NCBI GenBank assembly: GCA_018058545.1
Contig: JAGOZU010000003.1
Coordinates: forward strand, 18,515 to 82,514
Origin: Promineifilum sp.
GTDB lineage: Bacteria; Chloroflexota; Anaerolineae; Promineifilales; Promineifilaceae
Direction: 5' to 3'
Length of the DNA stretch: 64,000 nucleotides
Shown here piece by piece: positions 25,073 through 33,025 of this stretch. The notes beneath the pieces are model-generated. The model was given only the letters and a program-made list of their open reading frames with translations. It searched no databases and had not been told where the DNA came from. Numbering within the stretch: position 1 is the stretch's first letter; each line of letters begins with the position of its first letter. Made by a program: the position numbers and the translations under genes.

Positions 25073-25522
25073 TTGTCCAAAAATCCGCGGCCAATGATTA
25101 AAACGGCAAACCTGCGCCGTGTGACATCCGATACCAGGTTCTATATCGACTATTCCTGGTGGGATGAGAGCCATCTCGATCTGAAGACCTACCTGTTGAC
25201 CCGGCTGTCGCTGGGCGGCGAGGCCGGGCAGGAGATAGCCGCCGATCAGGTCGATCTGATCGATTCAAAAACCGGCGAGGTGCGCCAGGTCGATTCCTTC
25301 CAGTATCTCGTGCGCAGCTACTTCAACCGGCATGGCAACGACCTGGCGACGCAAAGCTCCCTGGTGGATGCCGTGTTCAGCGTGCTGCTGGCCAACGGAA
25401 ACGAACCGCTGACCGCGGCCGAGATCGCCGAGCGGGTGCAAAGACAGCCCGACCTCATCGCCAAGACCTTCGGCGGCCCGCAGATCTACCACGGCATCCG
25501 GCCGCTGTTCGACGAAGATTAG
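25073..25522 (+). CDS. Unrecognised 149-residue partner protein
   Basis: It begins at TTG 25073, with GAGGAG about ten bases upstream; ATG 25094 is an alternative that loses seven residues. The N-terminal half carries an aromatic run (FYIDYSWWDES), then HLDLKTYLLTRLSLG. The C-terminal half (SLVDAVFSVLLANGNEPLTA, AEIAERVQRQ, GGPQIYHGIRPL) looks like a small winged-helix. It follows the 523-residue unknown in what looks like a two-gene operon under the promoter at 23391. A DNA- or RNA-polymerase-associated role is conceivable from the helix-turn-helix look, but nothing in the sequence proves it. Confidence 0.75.
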   Translation: MSKNPRPMIKTANLRRVTSDTRFYIDYSWWDESHLDLKTYLLTRLSLGGEAGQEIAADQVDLIDSKTGEVRQVDSFQYLVRSYFNRHGNDLATQSSLVDAVFSVLLANGNEPLTAAEIAERVQRQPDLIAKTFGGPQIYHGIRPLFDED

Positions 25523-25632
25523 TTCCGTCACCGGATGGCCGATGCCGGCGCACAAACCAGTACCCCGGACCCTCGCCCGGCAGCGGCCCCATCAGTCGGA
25601 AAACCGGTGACATAAACGGCCGCTCCCGCCGG

Positions 25633-25698
25633 GCGGCGTTGACGCCCAAGCGGCGTTGACGCCCAAGCGGCGTTGACGCCCAAGCGGCGTTGACGCGG
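25633..25698. repeat. 17-bp tandem repeat, each unit a small palindrome
   Basis: GCGGCGTTGACGCCCAA is repeated three times exactly, followed by a fourth partial copy (15 bp, GCGGCGTTGACGCGG). Each unit contains GGCGT-TG-ACGCC, a 5-bp-arm inverted repeat. It lies in the 206-bp space between the unknown operon and tRNA-Arg and does not code. Confidence 0.9.
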
Positions 25699-25728
25699 CA
25701 ATCCCCACCCATTACAATTGGATTGATC

Positions 25729-25802
25729 GCCTCCGTAGCTCAATTGGACAGAGCGTCGGCCTTCTAAGCCGAAAGTTGCAGGTTCGAGCCCTGCCGGGGG
25801 CA
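25729..25802 (+). tRNA. tRNA-Arg (anticodon TCT)
   Basis: A complete cloverleaf: acceptor GCCTCCG/CGGGGGC with one T-G pair, D-stem GCTC/GAGC, anticodon stem TCGGC/GCCGA with loop CTTCTAA (anticodon TCT, reads AGA), and T-arm GCAGG-TTCGAGC-CCTGC. The discriminator is A; a following CA suggests a partial encoded CCA-like end, but CCA itself is not encoded. Confidence 0.96.
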
Positions 25803-25836
25803 CACTTCGCGAACGCCACCGACGGTCAAAACTCCC

Positions 25837-27480
25837 ATGACAATCAAACTGTTCACAGTCGACGAGATGCGAGCCGCGGAGAAAGCGGCCGATGCCGCCG
25901 GCCACTCCTACGCCCAATTGATGGAGACGGCCGGTTGGCGCGTGGCCGAGGCCATTGAGCAACGCCATGACGTGGGCAACCGGCAGGTGCTCGTGCTCGT
26001 GGGGCCGGGCAACAACGGCGGCGACGGACTGGTGGCCGGGCGCTACCTGGCCGAGGCGGGCGCGAATGTCGCCTTCTATCTTCTGAAGCCGAGGGCGGCC
26101 ACCGAAGACGACAACATGGCGCGGGTCGAGGCGATGGGGCTGGGGGTTCTGTCGGCCGACCATGATCCGCGCTTTCGAGCCTTGCGCCATCGCCTGCAGA
26201 CGGCCGATATCCTCATCGACGCGCTGCTGGGAACGGGCGTGTCGCGGCCTATCGAGGGCTTGCCGGCCGAACTGCTGCGGCAGGTTCATCAGACCGTGGC
26301 CGAAAGACGGGGGGCGACGAACAACAGGCCCGCTCTGATCAGCGTGGCCGCGCTGCCGGTGGCCCCGGAGGATGCGGCCGCGGAGCAGTCGTGGCCGGTG
26401 GTCGTGGCCGTCGATTGCCCCAGCGGGTTGAACTGTGACACCGGCGAGCTGGACCCGCTGGCCATCCCGGCGGACCTGACAGTCACCTTCGCCGGTCCAA
26501 AGCGCGGCCACTTCAAGTTTCCCGGCGCGGCCGCCTGTGGCGAACTGGTGGTGGCCGATATCGGCATCGACTCCGAGCTGCCGGTCGTGGTCGCCGTGCC
26601 CGTCGAGCTGGCAACGAGCGAGCTGGCCCGGCGCACGCTGCCCAGACGGCCGCCGGACGGGCACAAGGGCACATTCGGCACCGCGCTCATCGCCGCCGGG
26701 AGCATTCGCTATTGGGGCGCGCCCGCCCTTGCCGCGCGCGGCGCCTTTCGCAGCGGCGTGGGTCTGGTCACCCTGGCCGTGCCGCAACGGTTGCGCCCCG
26801 CGCTGGCCGGGCAATTCCCCGAGGCTACCTACCCGGCCGTGACCGACACCGATTTGCTGGGGGTCTCGACCGCCAACCTGCTCCTGGGTTCGCTCAAGGA
26901 ATACAAGGCGATCCTGATCGGGCCGGGGCTGGGGGAGGCCGGGTCCTTTCTGGGGGCCATGCTCGACGGCTTGCGCGAGTTGGGCGAGGGGCAGGCTCCG
27001 CCGCTGGTGGTCGATGCCGATGGGCTGAACCAGCTGGCGGGGATGGATGATTGGCCGAAACGGCTGCCGCCCAACACTGTCCTGACGCCGCATCCGGGCG
27101 AGATGGCGCGGCTGACCGGCCGCCCCCTCAGCGCCTTGCTTGACGAAGACCGGATCGATCTGGCGCGAGAGAAAGCGGCCGAGTGGGGTCATGTCATCGT
27201 CCTGAAGGGGGCCTATACGGTCATCGCCGCGCCCGACGGTCGCGCTACGCTCCTGCCGTTTGCCAACCCGATCCTGGCCGTGGGCGGCAGCGGGGACGTG
27301 CTGGCCGGTATCCTCGTCGGCCTGCTGGCCCAGGGGCTTGAGCCTTACAAGGCGGCCGTGCTGGCCGGCTATCTCCACGGTGCGGCCGGAGAGCTGGCCC
27401 GCACCTACTGGGGAGATTCCGGTTTGCTGGCCGGTGAACTGGCCGATTGGGTCTCCCACGTGCGACGCGCGCTGAGCTGA
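25837..27480 (+). CDS. nnr: Bifunctional NAD(P)HX epimerase / ADP-dependent NAD(P)HX dehydratase
   Basis: A 547-residue fusion enzyme that repairs hydrated NADH and NADPH. The N-terminal YjeF_N domain (1-~240) begins FTVDEMRAAEKAA and contains LVGPGNNGGDGLVAGRYL and a potassium/phosphate region DILIDALLGTGVSRP; it epimerises the S and R forms. The C-terminal ribokinase-like domain (~265-547) has KGTFGTALIAAGS, IGPGLG, VVDADGLN, LTPHPGEM and the nucleotide-binding NPILAVGGSGDVLAG. Length is normal for the fused form. ATG 25837 starts MTIKLFTVDE; no strong Shine-Dalgarno is visible. It starts 35 nt after the tRNA-Arg gene. Confidence 0.95.
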   Translation: MTIKLFTVDEMRAAEKAADAAGHSYAQLMETAGWRVAEAIEQRHDVGNRQVLVLVGPGNNGGDGLVAGRYLAEAGANVAFYLLKPRAATEDDNMARVEAMGLGVLSADHDPRFRALRHRLQTADILIDALLGTGVSRPIEGLPAELLRQVHQTVAERRGATNNRPALISVAALPVAPEDAAAEQSWPVVVAVDCPSGLNCDTGELDPLAIPADLTVTFAGPKRGHFKFPGAAACGELVVADIGIDSELPVVVAVPVELATSELARRTLPRRPPDGHKGTFGTALIAAGSIRYWGAPALAARGAFRSGVGLVTLAVPQRLRPALAGQFPEATYPAVTDTDLLGVSTANLLLGSLKEYKAILIGPGLGEAGSFLGAMLDGLRELGEGQAPPLVVDADGLNQLAGMDDWPKRLPPNTVLTPHPGEMARLTGRPLSALLDEDRIDLAREKAAEWGHVIVLKGAYTVIAAPDGRATLLPFANPILAVGGSGDVLAGILVGLLAQGLEPYKAAVLAGYLHGAAGELARTYWGDSGLLAGELADWVSHVRRALS

Positions 27481-27508
27481 TTGCCGCGGGTGGCTTAAAA
27501 TGTATAAT
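27481..27508 (+). promoter_or_regulatory. Promoter of the DUF574-type methyltransferase
   Basis: TTGCCG (27481-27486) and TATAAT (27503-27508) are 16 bp apart. The start site is expected about 24 nt before ATG 27539, leaving room for the TGGAG ribosome-binding site. Confidence 0.6.
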
Positions 27509-27538
27509 GGGCTTCTATTTCATCGCACTGGAGATCAC

Positions 27539-28366
27539 ATGACACAACAGAGAGATCAGGAGTCCGACTGGATCCCGCAAGGCGTCGATCTTGACCGGCC
27601 GTCGGTGGCTCGCGTCTATGATTATGTACTGGGCGGACACCACAATTTCGAGATCGACCGACTTGCGGGGGACCGGTTCGCGAAGTTGGTCCCCGATCTG
27701 GAGCTGACGGCCCAGGCCAATCGCGCTTTTTTGCGCCGTGCCGCGTCGTTCATCAGCCAACAAGGGGTCGATCAGTTCCTCGATTTAGGCTCCGGCATCC
27801 CCACCGCGGGCAACGTGCATGAGATCGTTCGGCGCTATATCCCGGACGCCCGTGTTGTCTATGTCGATATCGAGCCGGTGGCCATCGCCCATGCCAACGC
27901 CTTGCTGGCTGATGATCCGGGCGCGGCCGCCATTCTGGCCGATGTGCGCGATACGGATACCATCCTGAACCACCCCGTCGTCAGGGAACTGATCGACTTT
28001 TCCCGGCCGGTGGGCCTGATCGCCGTGGCGTTTATCCACTATATTGTGGATGATGACGAAGCCGTTCGGATGATGCAGGCCTTTAAGGACAGGCTGTCGC
28101 CGGGCAGCTATCTGGCGATCAGCGTCTGGACCTTTGACGATGCGCCGCCCGATGTGCTGGCCAGGTATGAGCAACTGGCCCTTGAGCTGCCGATGCCCGG
28201 CGCACCTCGTCCCTATCGCACCGTGCTGGGCTTCTTTGACGGGTTTGAACTCCTCGAGCCGGGCCTGGTGCACGGTCCAAGCTGGCGCCCTGACGATCCC
28301 GATGATTCGCTCTTCGACAACCCGGAGCGTAGTGTGGGCTGGACGGGGGTGGCGCGCAAACCTTAA
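27539..28366 (+). CDS. SAM-dependent methyltransferase, DUF574 (PF04672) type
   Basis: A 275-residue protein starting MTQQRDQESDWIPQGVDLD. The family signature PSVARVYDYVLGGHHNFEIDR opens the protein, followed by the SAM-binding motif QFLDLGSGIPT, an acidic strand end VVYVDIEPVAIAHAN and ILADVRD. This group is common in actinobacteria and Chloroflexota; substrates are unknown. ATG 27539 with TGGAG upstream is preferred. The histidine kinase gene begins 28 nt after its stop, so the three genes to 31777 may be one transcription unit. Confidence 0.85.
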   Translation: MTQQRDQESDWIPQGVDLDRPSVARVYDYVLGGHHNFEIDRLAGDRFAKLVPDLELTAQANRAFLRRAASFISQQGVDQFLDLGSGIPTAGNVHEIVRRYIPDARVVYVDIEPVAIAHANALLADDPGAAAILADVRDTDTILNHPVVRELIDFSRPVGLIAVAFIHYIVDDDEAVRMMQAFKDRLSPGSYLAISVWTFDDAPPDVLARYEQLALELPMPGAPRPYRTVLGFFDGFELLEPGLVHGPSWRPDDPDDSLFDNPERSVGWTGVARKP

Positions 28367-28394
28367 ATGGTTTCCTCGGAAGAAGGATGACCGA

Positions 28395-31034
28395 ATGACG
28401 GGAGATCAAGCCCGTGATAGGCCGGTTGAGATCGCCGTCGCCTGGCAGGCGGCCATCGTTGGTATCGCCTATATCCCCCTGGCAGTCAATGATCTGCGGA
28501 AGCGCCTGGAGCGATTGGCGGCCGACGCGGCCGACGCGCTGGCAGACGGTCGATCGTCCGTGGGAGTCACACAGACCGGCCGGGCCATCGGCCGCGAACT
28601 CGTGGGATTGAACATCCGTAAGCCGCAGGCTCTGGAAAAGACGCTGGCCTGCCTGAGCGTGGAATTTGGCGCGCATGAGCCGATGCGGCTGGGGCAGTTG
28701 CTGGCGGGTATAGCCGGCGGCTTTGCCGAAGCGGCCGAAGTGGATTTATTGCAGCAGCAGGAGAAGCTAAGCCGCTCGGCCACATCTGCCTTGCGGCAGG
28801 CCCAATCGGAACTGCAAACCTCGCGCGACGAACTGGCGAAGAGCAATCGTGACTTATCCGCCCAAATCAACGAGCGAATCCGCGCCGAACAAACGCAGCG
28901 CGAATATGCCGAGCGCCTGTGGCGGTTGCACGAGATCGACCTGGCGATGCTGTCGGCCGAATCGTTGTCGGCTATCGTCGATATCTCCATCAATCACATC
29001 CAACATATCATCCCGGCGCTATCCATCTCGATCGCCCTCATCGAACCTGCCAATAACCGCCTGGTCATCCTGAAAAGCACTAATCCCATCTACCCGGCCG
29101 GACGAATGTTGCCGATCACGATGCTGGACGCCTTGAGGCACCTGGACCAGGGTCAGGATTTTTATATCCCGGATATAAGGGAGATACGAGGGACTTCGCC
29201 GGGCGTGGATGAACTTGTCGAGCGAGGCGGCCGATCGTTATTGACCGTGCCGCTCCGCTATCGGGATGAGTTGATCGGCGGGCTTATTATCGTGCTCAAC
29301 GAAGTACGCCGGTTGTCCGGGGAGGAAATCGCCGTCTCCCACGAGATCGCCGATTCGGTGACCGTCGCCATCCAGAATCGGCGGCTGCTTGAGGCGGAGC
29401 GAGAGGCGTACCGTCGCGAATTGACCCTGCGAGAGGTGTCCGCCCATCTGACATTGGGCCTGACACCGGCCGAACTCTCGCGCCGAATTCTGGGCATGCT
29501 CGAGAGAGTCCTCTCGTTCCGGAGCGCGGCCATCATTTTGCTGGAAGACGATGCCCTGAAGATGACCGCGCGTCACGGTGACCCGATCCTTCCCGAGCAA
29601 ACCGAGTTCATGATGGCCCAGCGCCCGAACTCGATCATGTCCGTGATCCGCACCCGGCGGCCGGTGATCATCAACGATACCGGAGCATCGCCCGACTGGG
29701 TGCCGCTCGCGGGGTTTGAGTTTATTCGGGCCTGGATGGGCGTCCCCTTGCTGGTCAAGGGTGAATGTATTGGGATATTGGCCATCGACCGTGATGAACT
29801 CGACGCGTTTAGCGAAAGCGAAAGCGATCTGGCCTTCGCTTTTGCCAATCAGGCGGCCATCGCCATCGAAAACGGCCGCCTCTTTGCCGGGCAGCAAGCC
29901 GCCGCGGCCGAATTGGCCAGGCGCTACCGCGAGCGCGGGCGCGAACTCGATGTGCTCTATGATTTCACCGTGACGGCCGTCAGCAAGGTCGATCTGGAAA
30001 GCCTGCTGGAGCGATCGCTGGAACTGGCGGTCGATTCCTTCGGCTGCACGGCGGCGGCCGTCTTTCTGGCCGAAGGCGACGATAGTGAGTTGAAATTGTC
30101 GGCCATTATCGACCTGCAACCGTCGATCGCCGGAGCGATGCAGGAATTCCTGTATGGCAATCCCGTTCTGTGGCCCCGACCGGTCAATGCGCTCTATATC
30201 TGGACCGAAGCGGATTTGCCGGCCGGCTGGCCTCATGAAACGGATTCGACCCTGGCCGTGCTGCCGTTGCGCTCCAGTGGTTCCGATCTGGGGCTGTTCT
30301 GTCTGGTGTGCGACTCGGCCGGCAGGCTGACGGACGAGGACATGCCCCTGTTGGTGACAGTGGTCGATCAGATCGCCGCGGCCATCGAAAACATCCGCCT
30401 GCGGCAAGTCGCTCGCCAGGCGGCGATCATCGAGGAACGCGAGCGACTGGCCCAGGAAATCCACGACTCGGTGACGCAATCCATCTATAGCGTCGCCTTG
30501 TTTGCCGGGGCGGCCCAGGGAGCGATTGAGGCGAACGATACCGCCAAGGCCCAGGAGCGCATCCGGTTGATCCTGAATGTGACCGACCTGTCCTTGCGCG
30601 AGTTGCGCCTGCTGCTGTTCGAACTTCGCACGGAATCGTTGGCCCGTCTGGGGTTGGTGGAAGGATTGAGAGAACGACTGCGCATTGTCGAGCATCGGGC
30701 GGGCGTCCAGGGCGAAGTGCATGTGGGGAGCATCAGCGATCTGCCGATCGCTATCGAGGAGGCTTTCTATCGTGTTGCTCTGGAAGCGCTCAATAATTCC
30801 TTGCGCCATGCCCAGGCTCGTCAGGTTGCGATCAGCCTGATGGAGGAGGATGGCTACCTGTCGATGACAATCGCCGATGACGGTGCCGGTTTCGATGAAA
30901 CAACCATCGCCGGCGGAGGCGGAATGGGGCTGGGGAGCATGCAAAAACGCGCCGATAAGGTGGGGGGCGTCCTGACCCTGACGTCGCGGGTCGGCGAGGG
31001 GACGAAAGTGCTTGTTCGCGCGCCTTTACGCTAA
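28395..31034 (+). CDS. GAF-domain sensor histidine kinase, NarL/DesK-like class
   Basis: An 879-residue cytoplasmic kinase with no membrane segments. Residues 1-~130 form a helical sensor region, followed by a coiled coil (SELQTSRDELAKSNRDLSAQ). About three GAF-like domains lie between ~170 and ~660. A HisKA_3 dimerisation domain follows with the phospho-acceptor His690 in LAQEIHDSVTQSIYS. The C-terminal HATPase has ALEALNNSLRHAQ (N box), IADDGAGFD (G1) and GMGLGSMQKRA (G2). It autophosphorylates and signals to the response regulator that follows. ATG 28395 has AAGGA upstream; longer in-frame starts overlap the methyltransferase gene and lack support. The ligand of the GAF domains is unknown. 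Confidence 0.92.
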   Translation: MTGDQARDRPVEIAVAWQAAIVGIAYIPLAVNDLRKRLERLAADAADALADGRSSVGVTQTGRAIGRELVGLNIRKPQALEKTLACLSVEFGAHEPMRLGQLLAGIAGGFAEAAEVDLLQQQEKLSRSATSALRQAQSELQTSRDELAKSNRDLSAQINERIRAEQTQREYAERLWRLHEIDLAMLSAESLSAIVDISINHIQHIIPALSISIALIEPANNRLVILKSTNPIYPAGRMLPITMLDALRHLDQGQDFYIPDIREIRGTSPGVDELVERGGRSLLTVPLRYRDELIGGLIIVLNEVRRLSGEEIAVSHEIADSVTVAIQNRRLLEAEREAYRRELTLREVSAHLTLGLTPAELSRRILGMLERVLSFRSAAIILLEDDALKMTARHGDPILPEQTEFMMAQRPNSIMSVIRTRRPVIINDTGASPDWVPLAGFEFIRAWMGVPLLVKGECIGILAIDRDELDAFSESESDLAFAFANQAAIAIENGRLFAGQQAAAAELARRYRERGRELDVLYDFTVTAVSKVDLESLLERSLELAVDSFGCTAAAVFLAEGDDSELKLSAIIDLQPSIAGAMQEFLYGNPVLWPRPVNALYIWTEADLPAGWPHETDSTLAVLPLRSSGSDLGLFCLVCDSAGRLTDEDMPLLVTVVDQIAAAIENIRLRQVARQAAIIEERERLAQEIHDSVTQSIYSVALFAGAAQGAIEANDTAKAQERIRLILNVTDLSLRELRLLLFELRTESLARLGLVEGLRERLRIVEHRAGVQGEVHVGSISDLPIAIEEAFYRVALEALNNSLRHAQARQVAISLMEEDGYLSMTIADDGAGFDETTIAGGGGMGLGSMQKRADKVGGVLTLTSRVGEGTKVLVRAPLR

Positions 31035-31120
31035 GTTCTCTTCTACGTTATGTATAGTGAGGTTCTTGCATTGCCGGAGAGAGGATTGGGACGGCCTTAT
31101 CCAGGGAGAGGGATAAACGG

Positions 31121-31777
31121 ATGAATGAAAAAATACGGCTACTGATCGCGGACGACCATGCAATCGTGCGCCAGGGGTTAATCGCCTTGCTGGAGACCCA
31201 CCCGGGAATTCAGGTGATTGGCGAGGCAGCCGACGGAGTAGAGGCGGTGACAATGGCTCTCTCGCTGAAACCCGACGTGATCCTGATGGATATAAGAATG
31301 CCGCGAAAGGACGGCATCGGCGCCATCCGCGACATCATCAAACAGCAGCCCGAGGCGCGAATCCTCGTCCTGTCCAGTTTCGCCGAGGACGTTCAAATCA
31401 TGGAATCGATGAGCGCCGGCGCGTTGGGGTACCTGCTAAAAGACACGAAATTGGACGGATTGGTCGACGGTATCCACGACGTTTACGCGCGAAAGATGCC
31501 GCTCGATCCGGTCGTCGCTCGCCAATTGTTGCAAAACCTGGGCCATTCGCAGGCCGAACCGCGCCTGGCTGACGACCTGACTGCCCGTGAATTGGAGATA
31601 TTACCCCTCATCGCGAGCGGGATGGGCAATAAGGAGATAGGGAATCGCCTGGGTATTACCACCCGAACGGTGGGGACGCATATCGGCAATATGATACGCA
31701 AGGCGGAGGTGGACAACCGCGTGCAGCTGAGCATGATGGCGCTCCGCCAGGGCCTGGCGTCGAATCAACCTGATTAA
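31121..31777 (+). CDS. NarL/LuxR-family response regulator
   Basis: A 218-residue DNA-binding regulator. The receiver domain has acidic ADDH (residues 10-13), the phospho-acceptor Asp57 in VILMDIRMP, and Lys in YLLKDT. The C-terminal LuxR helix-turn-helix is LTARELEILPLIASGMGNKE followed by IGNRLGITTRTVGTHIGNM. It is the cognate partner of the kinase 86 nt upstream. ATG 31121 has AGGGAGAGG upstream. Target genes are unknown; the neighbouring methyltransferase is a candidate by proximity only. Confidence 0.95.
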   Translation: MNEKIRLLIADDHAIVRQGLIALLETHPGIQVIGEAADGVEAVTMALSLKPDVILMDIRMPRKDGIGAIRDIIKQQPEARILVLSSFAEDVQIMESMSAGALGYLLKDTKLDGLVDGIHDVYARKMPLDPVVARQLLQNLGHSQAEPRLADDLTARELEILPLIASGMGNKEIGNRLGITTRTVGTHIGNMIRKAEVDNRVQLSMMALRQGLASNQPD

Positions 31778-31816
31778 CAGGCGTGGCGTCAGGCCCCGGA
31801 ACGAATCGGCCGCCGG

Positions 31817-32671
31817 TTAGTCCTCGGTGTAATACCCCATGCCCACCACGCCGGGACCGACGTTGGCCCCGATGACGGGGGTGAGTTCGTTGACGATTAG
31901 ATCATCCACAGTCACCTCCGACCGAATCTTGTCGGCGATGGCTTGCGCTTCCTCGATGGCGCTGGCGTGAATGACCCCGGCATGGATGTGCTTCTTGCCT
32001 TTCATCGACTCCAGAACGGTGTCGATCATGTGCTGAATGGCTTTCTTTTTGGTGCGAATGGAGGCCAGCGGCTCGATCTTGCCGCCTTCCAGATGCAGGA
32101 CGGGCTTGATGGACAGCATGGAGCCGACCAGGCGCTTGGCCCCGCCGATGCGGCCGCCCTTGTGGAGGTATTCCAGCGTGTCGACGACGAAGATGACCCG
32201 CATGCGCGGCACCAGTCCCCGAACGTATTCGGCGACTTCCTTGTAATCATATCCTTCGGCGGCCCGACGCGACGCCGCCATCGCCAGCAACCCCAGCCCC
32301 AACGACGCGGAACGCGAATCGACGATCTCGATGGGGTAATCGTCCATCGCCTCCGCCCCCAAGTGGGCCGACTGGATCGTGCCGCTCAGAAGCTCCGATA
32401 CAAAAATGGCCACGATGCTGTCGGCGCCCTCGGCCACCTTCTGGAAATGCTCGGTAAATTGCCCCGGCGCGGGCTGCGAAGTCTTGGGCAGGTCCTTTGA
32501 CAGCGGCAGGCGCTCGTAAAACTCGGCCGTCGTGATGTCGATCTGATCCAGCAGACTGGTGCCTTCCCAGTTCAGGATTTGGGGGATGACATAGATGTTG
32601 TATTCTTTTATAATGTCAACCGGCAGGTTGGCGGTACTGTCCGTGATAATGGCAACTTTAGCTTTGGCCAT
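31817..32671 (-). CDS. DegV family fatty-acid-binding protein
   Basis: A 284-residue protein beginning MAKAKVAIITDSTANLP, the DegV signature. Further markers are KTSQPAPGQF, IVDSRSASLGLG, YLHKGGRIGGAKRLVGSMLSIKPVL and GPGVVGMGYY. DegV/FakB proteins hold a fatty acid, and some present it to FakA kinase for phosphorylation and incorporation into phospholipid. No FakA is in the window. ATG 32671 has AAGGAG upstream. A consensus promoter lies at 32737-32765. Confidence 0.93.
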   Translation of the reverse strand: MAKAKVAIITDSTANLPVDIIKEYNIYVIPQILNWEGTSLLDQIDITTAEFYERLPLSKDLPKTSQPAPGQFTEHFQKVAEGADSIVAIFVSELLSGTIQSAHLGAEAMDDYPIEIVDSRSASLGLGLLAMAASRRAAEGYDYKEVAEYVRGLVPRMRVIFVVDTLEYLHKGGRIGGAKRLVGSMLSIKPVLHLEGGKIEPLASIRTKKKAIQHMIDTVLESMKGKKHIHAGVIHASAIEEAQAIADKIRSEVTVDDLIVNELTPVIGANVGPGVVGMGYYTED

Positions 32672-32736
32672 GTGACCATTTCTCCTTCAAATGATTTGGA
32701 TGGTGAATTCTACTTGCGGAAAAGGTTAGCGGGAAG

Positions 32737-32765
32737 ATTGTATGAGAGCGCGGTATAATCGTCAA
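32737..32765 (-). promoter_or_regulatory. Promoter of the degV-family gene
   Basis: On the minus strand TTGACG (32760-32765) and TACAAT (32737-32742) are spaced 17 bp. An independent plus-strand TATAAT (32754-32759) overlaps it, but without a convincing -35. Confidence 0.65.
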
Positions 32766-32888
32766 ACACAGAGCAATTCAGGGTTATCCCCCTCAGCTAT
32801 CTAAACAAAATACGTAGAAAAAGATCGATATACTGCCTATTGTGGGTAATTTGAGAGATGATATTCTTACCATCATTAGGAGGGTGCT

Positions 32889-32915
32889 ATGCATGGGGTG
32901 AATCCAGTCACATAA
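32889..32915 (+). CDS. Possible 8-residue micro-ORF before a terminator
   Basis: AGGAGG (32878-32883) sits at good spacing before ATG 32889, which opens an eight-codon frame MHGVNPVT ending in TAA. The stop codon touches the stem of a strong intrinsic terminator. It lies in an AT-richer 350-bp gap with a possible -10 TATACT at 32829-32834. It could be a leader peptide, the 5' end of a small regulatory RNA, or a remnant. There is no run of one amino-acid codon to suggest classic attenuation. Confidence 0.35.
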   Translation: MHGVNPVT

Positions 32916-32946
32916 AACCTGGCGACGGGGAATCGCCAGGTTTTTG
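32914..32946 (+). terminator. Strong intrinsic terminator in the degV-MBL gap
   Basis: The 11-bp perfect stem AAACCTGGCGA/TCGCCAGGTTT (32915-32925 with 32933-32943) is followed by a T-run. No annotated plus-strand gene ends before it, so it must end a short transcript that starts in the gap. Confidence 0.8.
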
Positions 32947-32989
32947 TTTGGATCGCCGGCGGCCGCAGATAATAGTCACCTGAAGCCAG

Positions 32990-33018
32990 TTGGGTGATTC
33001 CGGTTTTTTTGTCATAAT
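32990..33018 (+). promoter_or_regulatory. Promoter of the MBL-fold gene, leaderless geometry
   Basis: TTGGGT (32990-32995) and CATAAT (33013-33018) are spaced 17 bp. Only 7 nt separate the -10 box from GTG 33026, so the transcript would begin at or next to the start codon. Confidence 0.55.
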
Positions 33019-33025
33019 CGGCCGT

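Noticed and set aside
25633..25698. Tandem repeats as a possible CRISPR array
   Set aside because: Units are directly adjacent with no unique spacers, and no cas genes are present.
25528..27459. 643-codon open frame opposite the nnr gene and across the tRNA and repeat
   Set aside because: It would translate the tRNA and tandem repeat in reverse and has no recognisable domain, whereas nnr is clear on the other strand.
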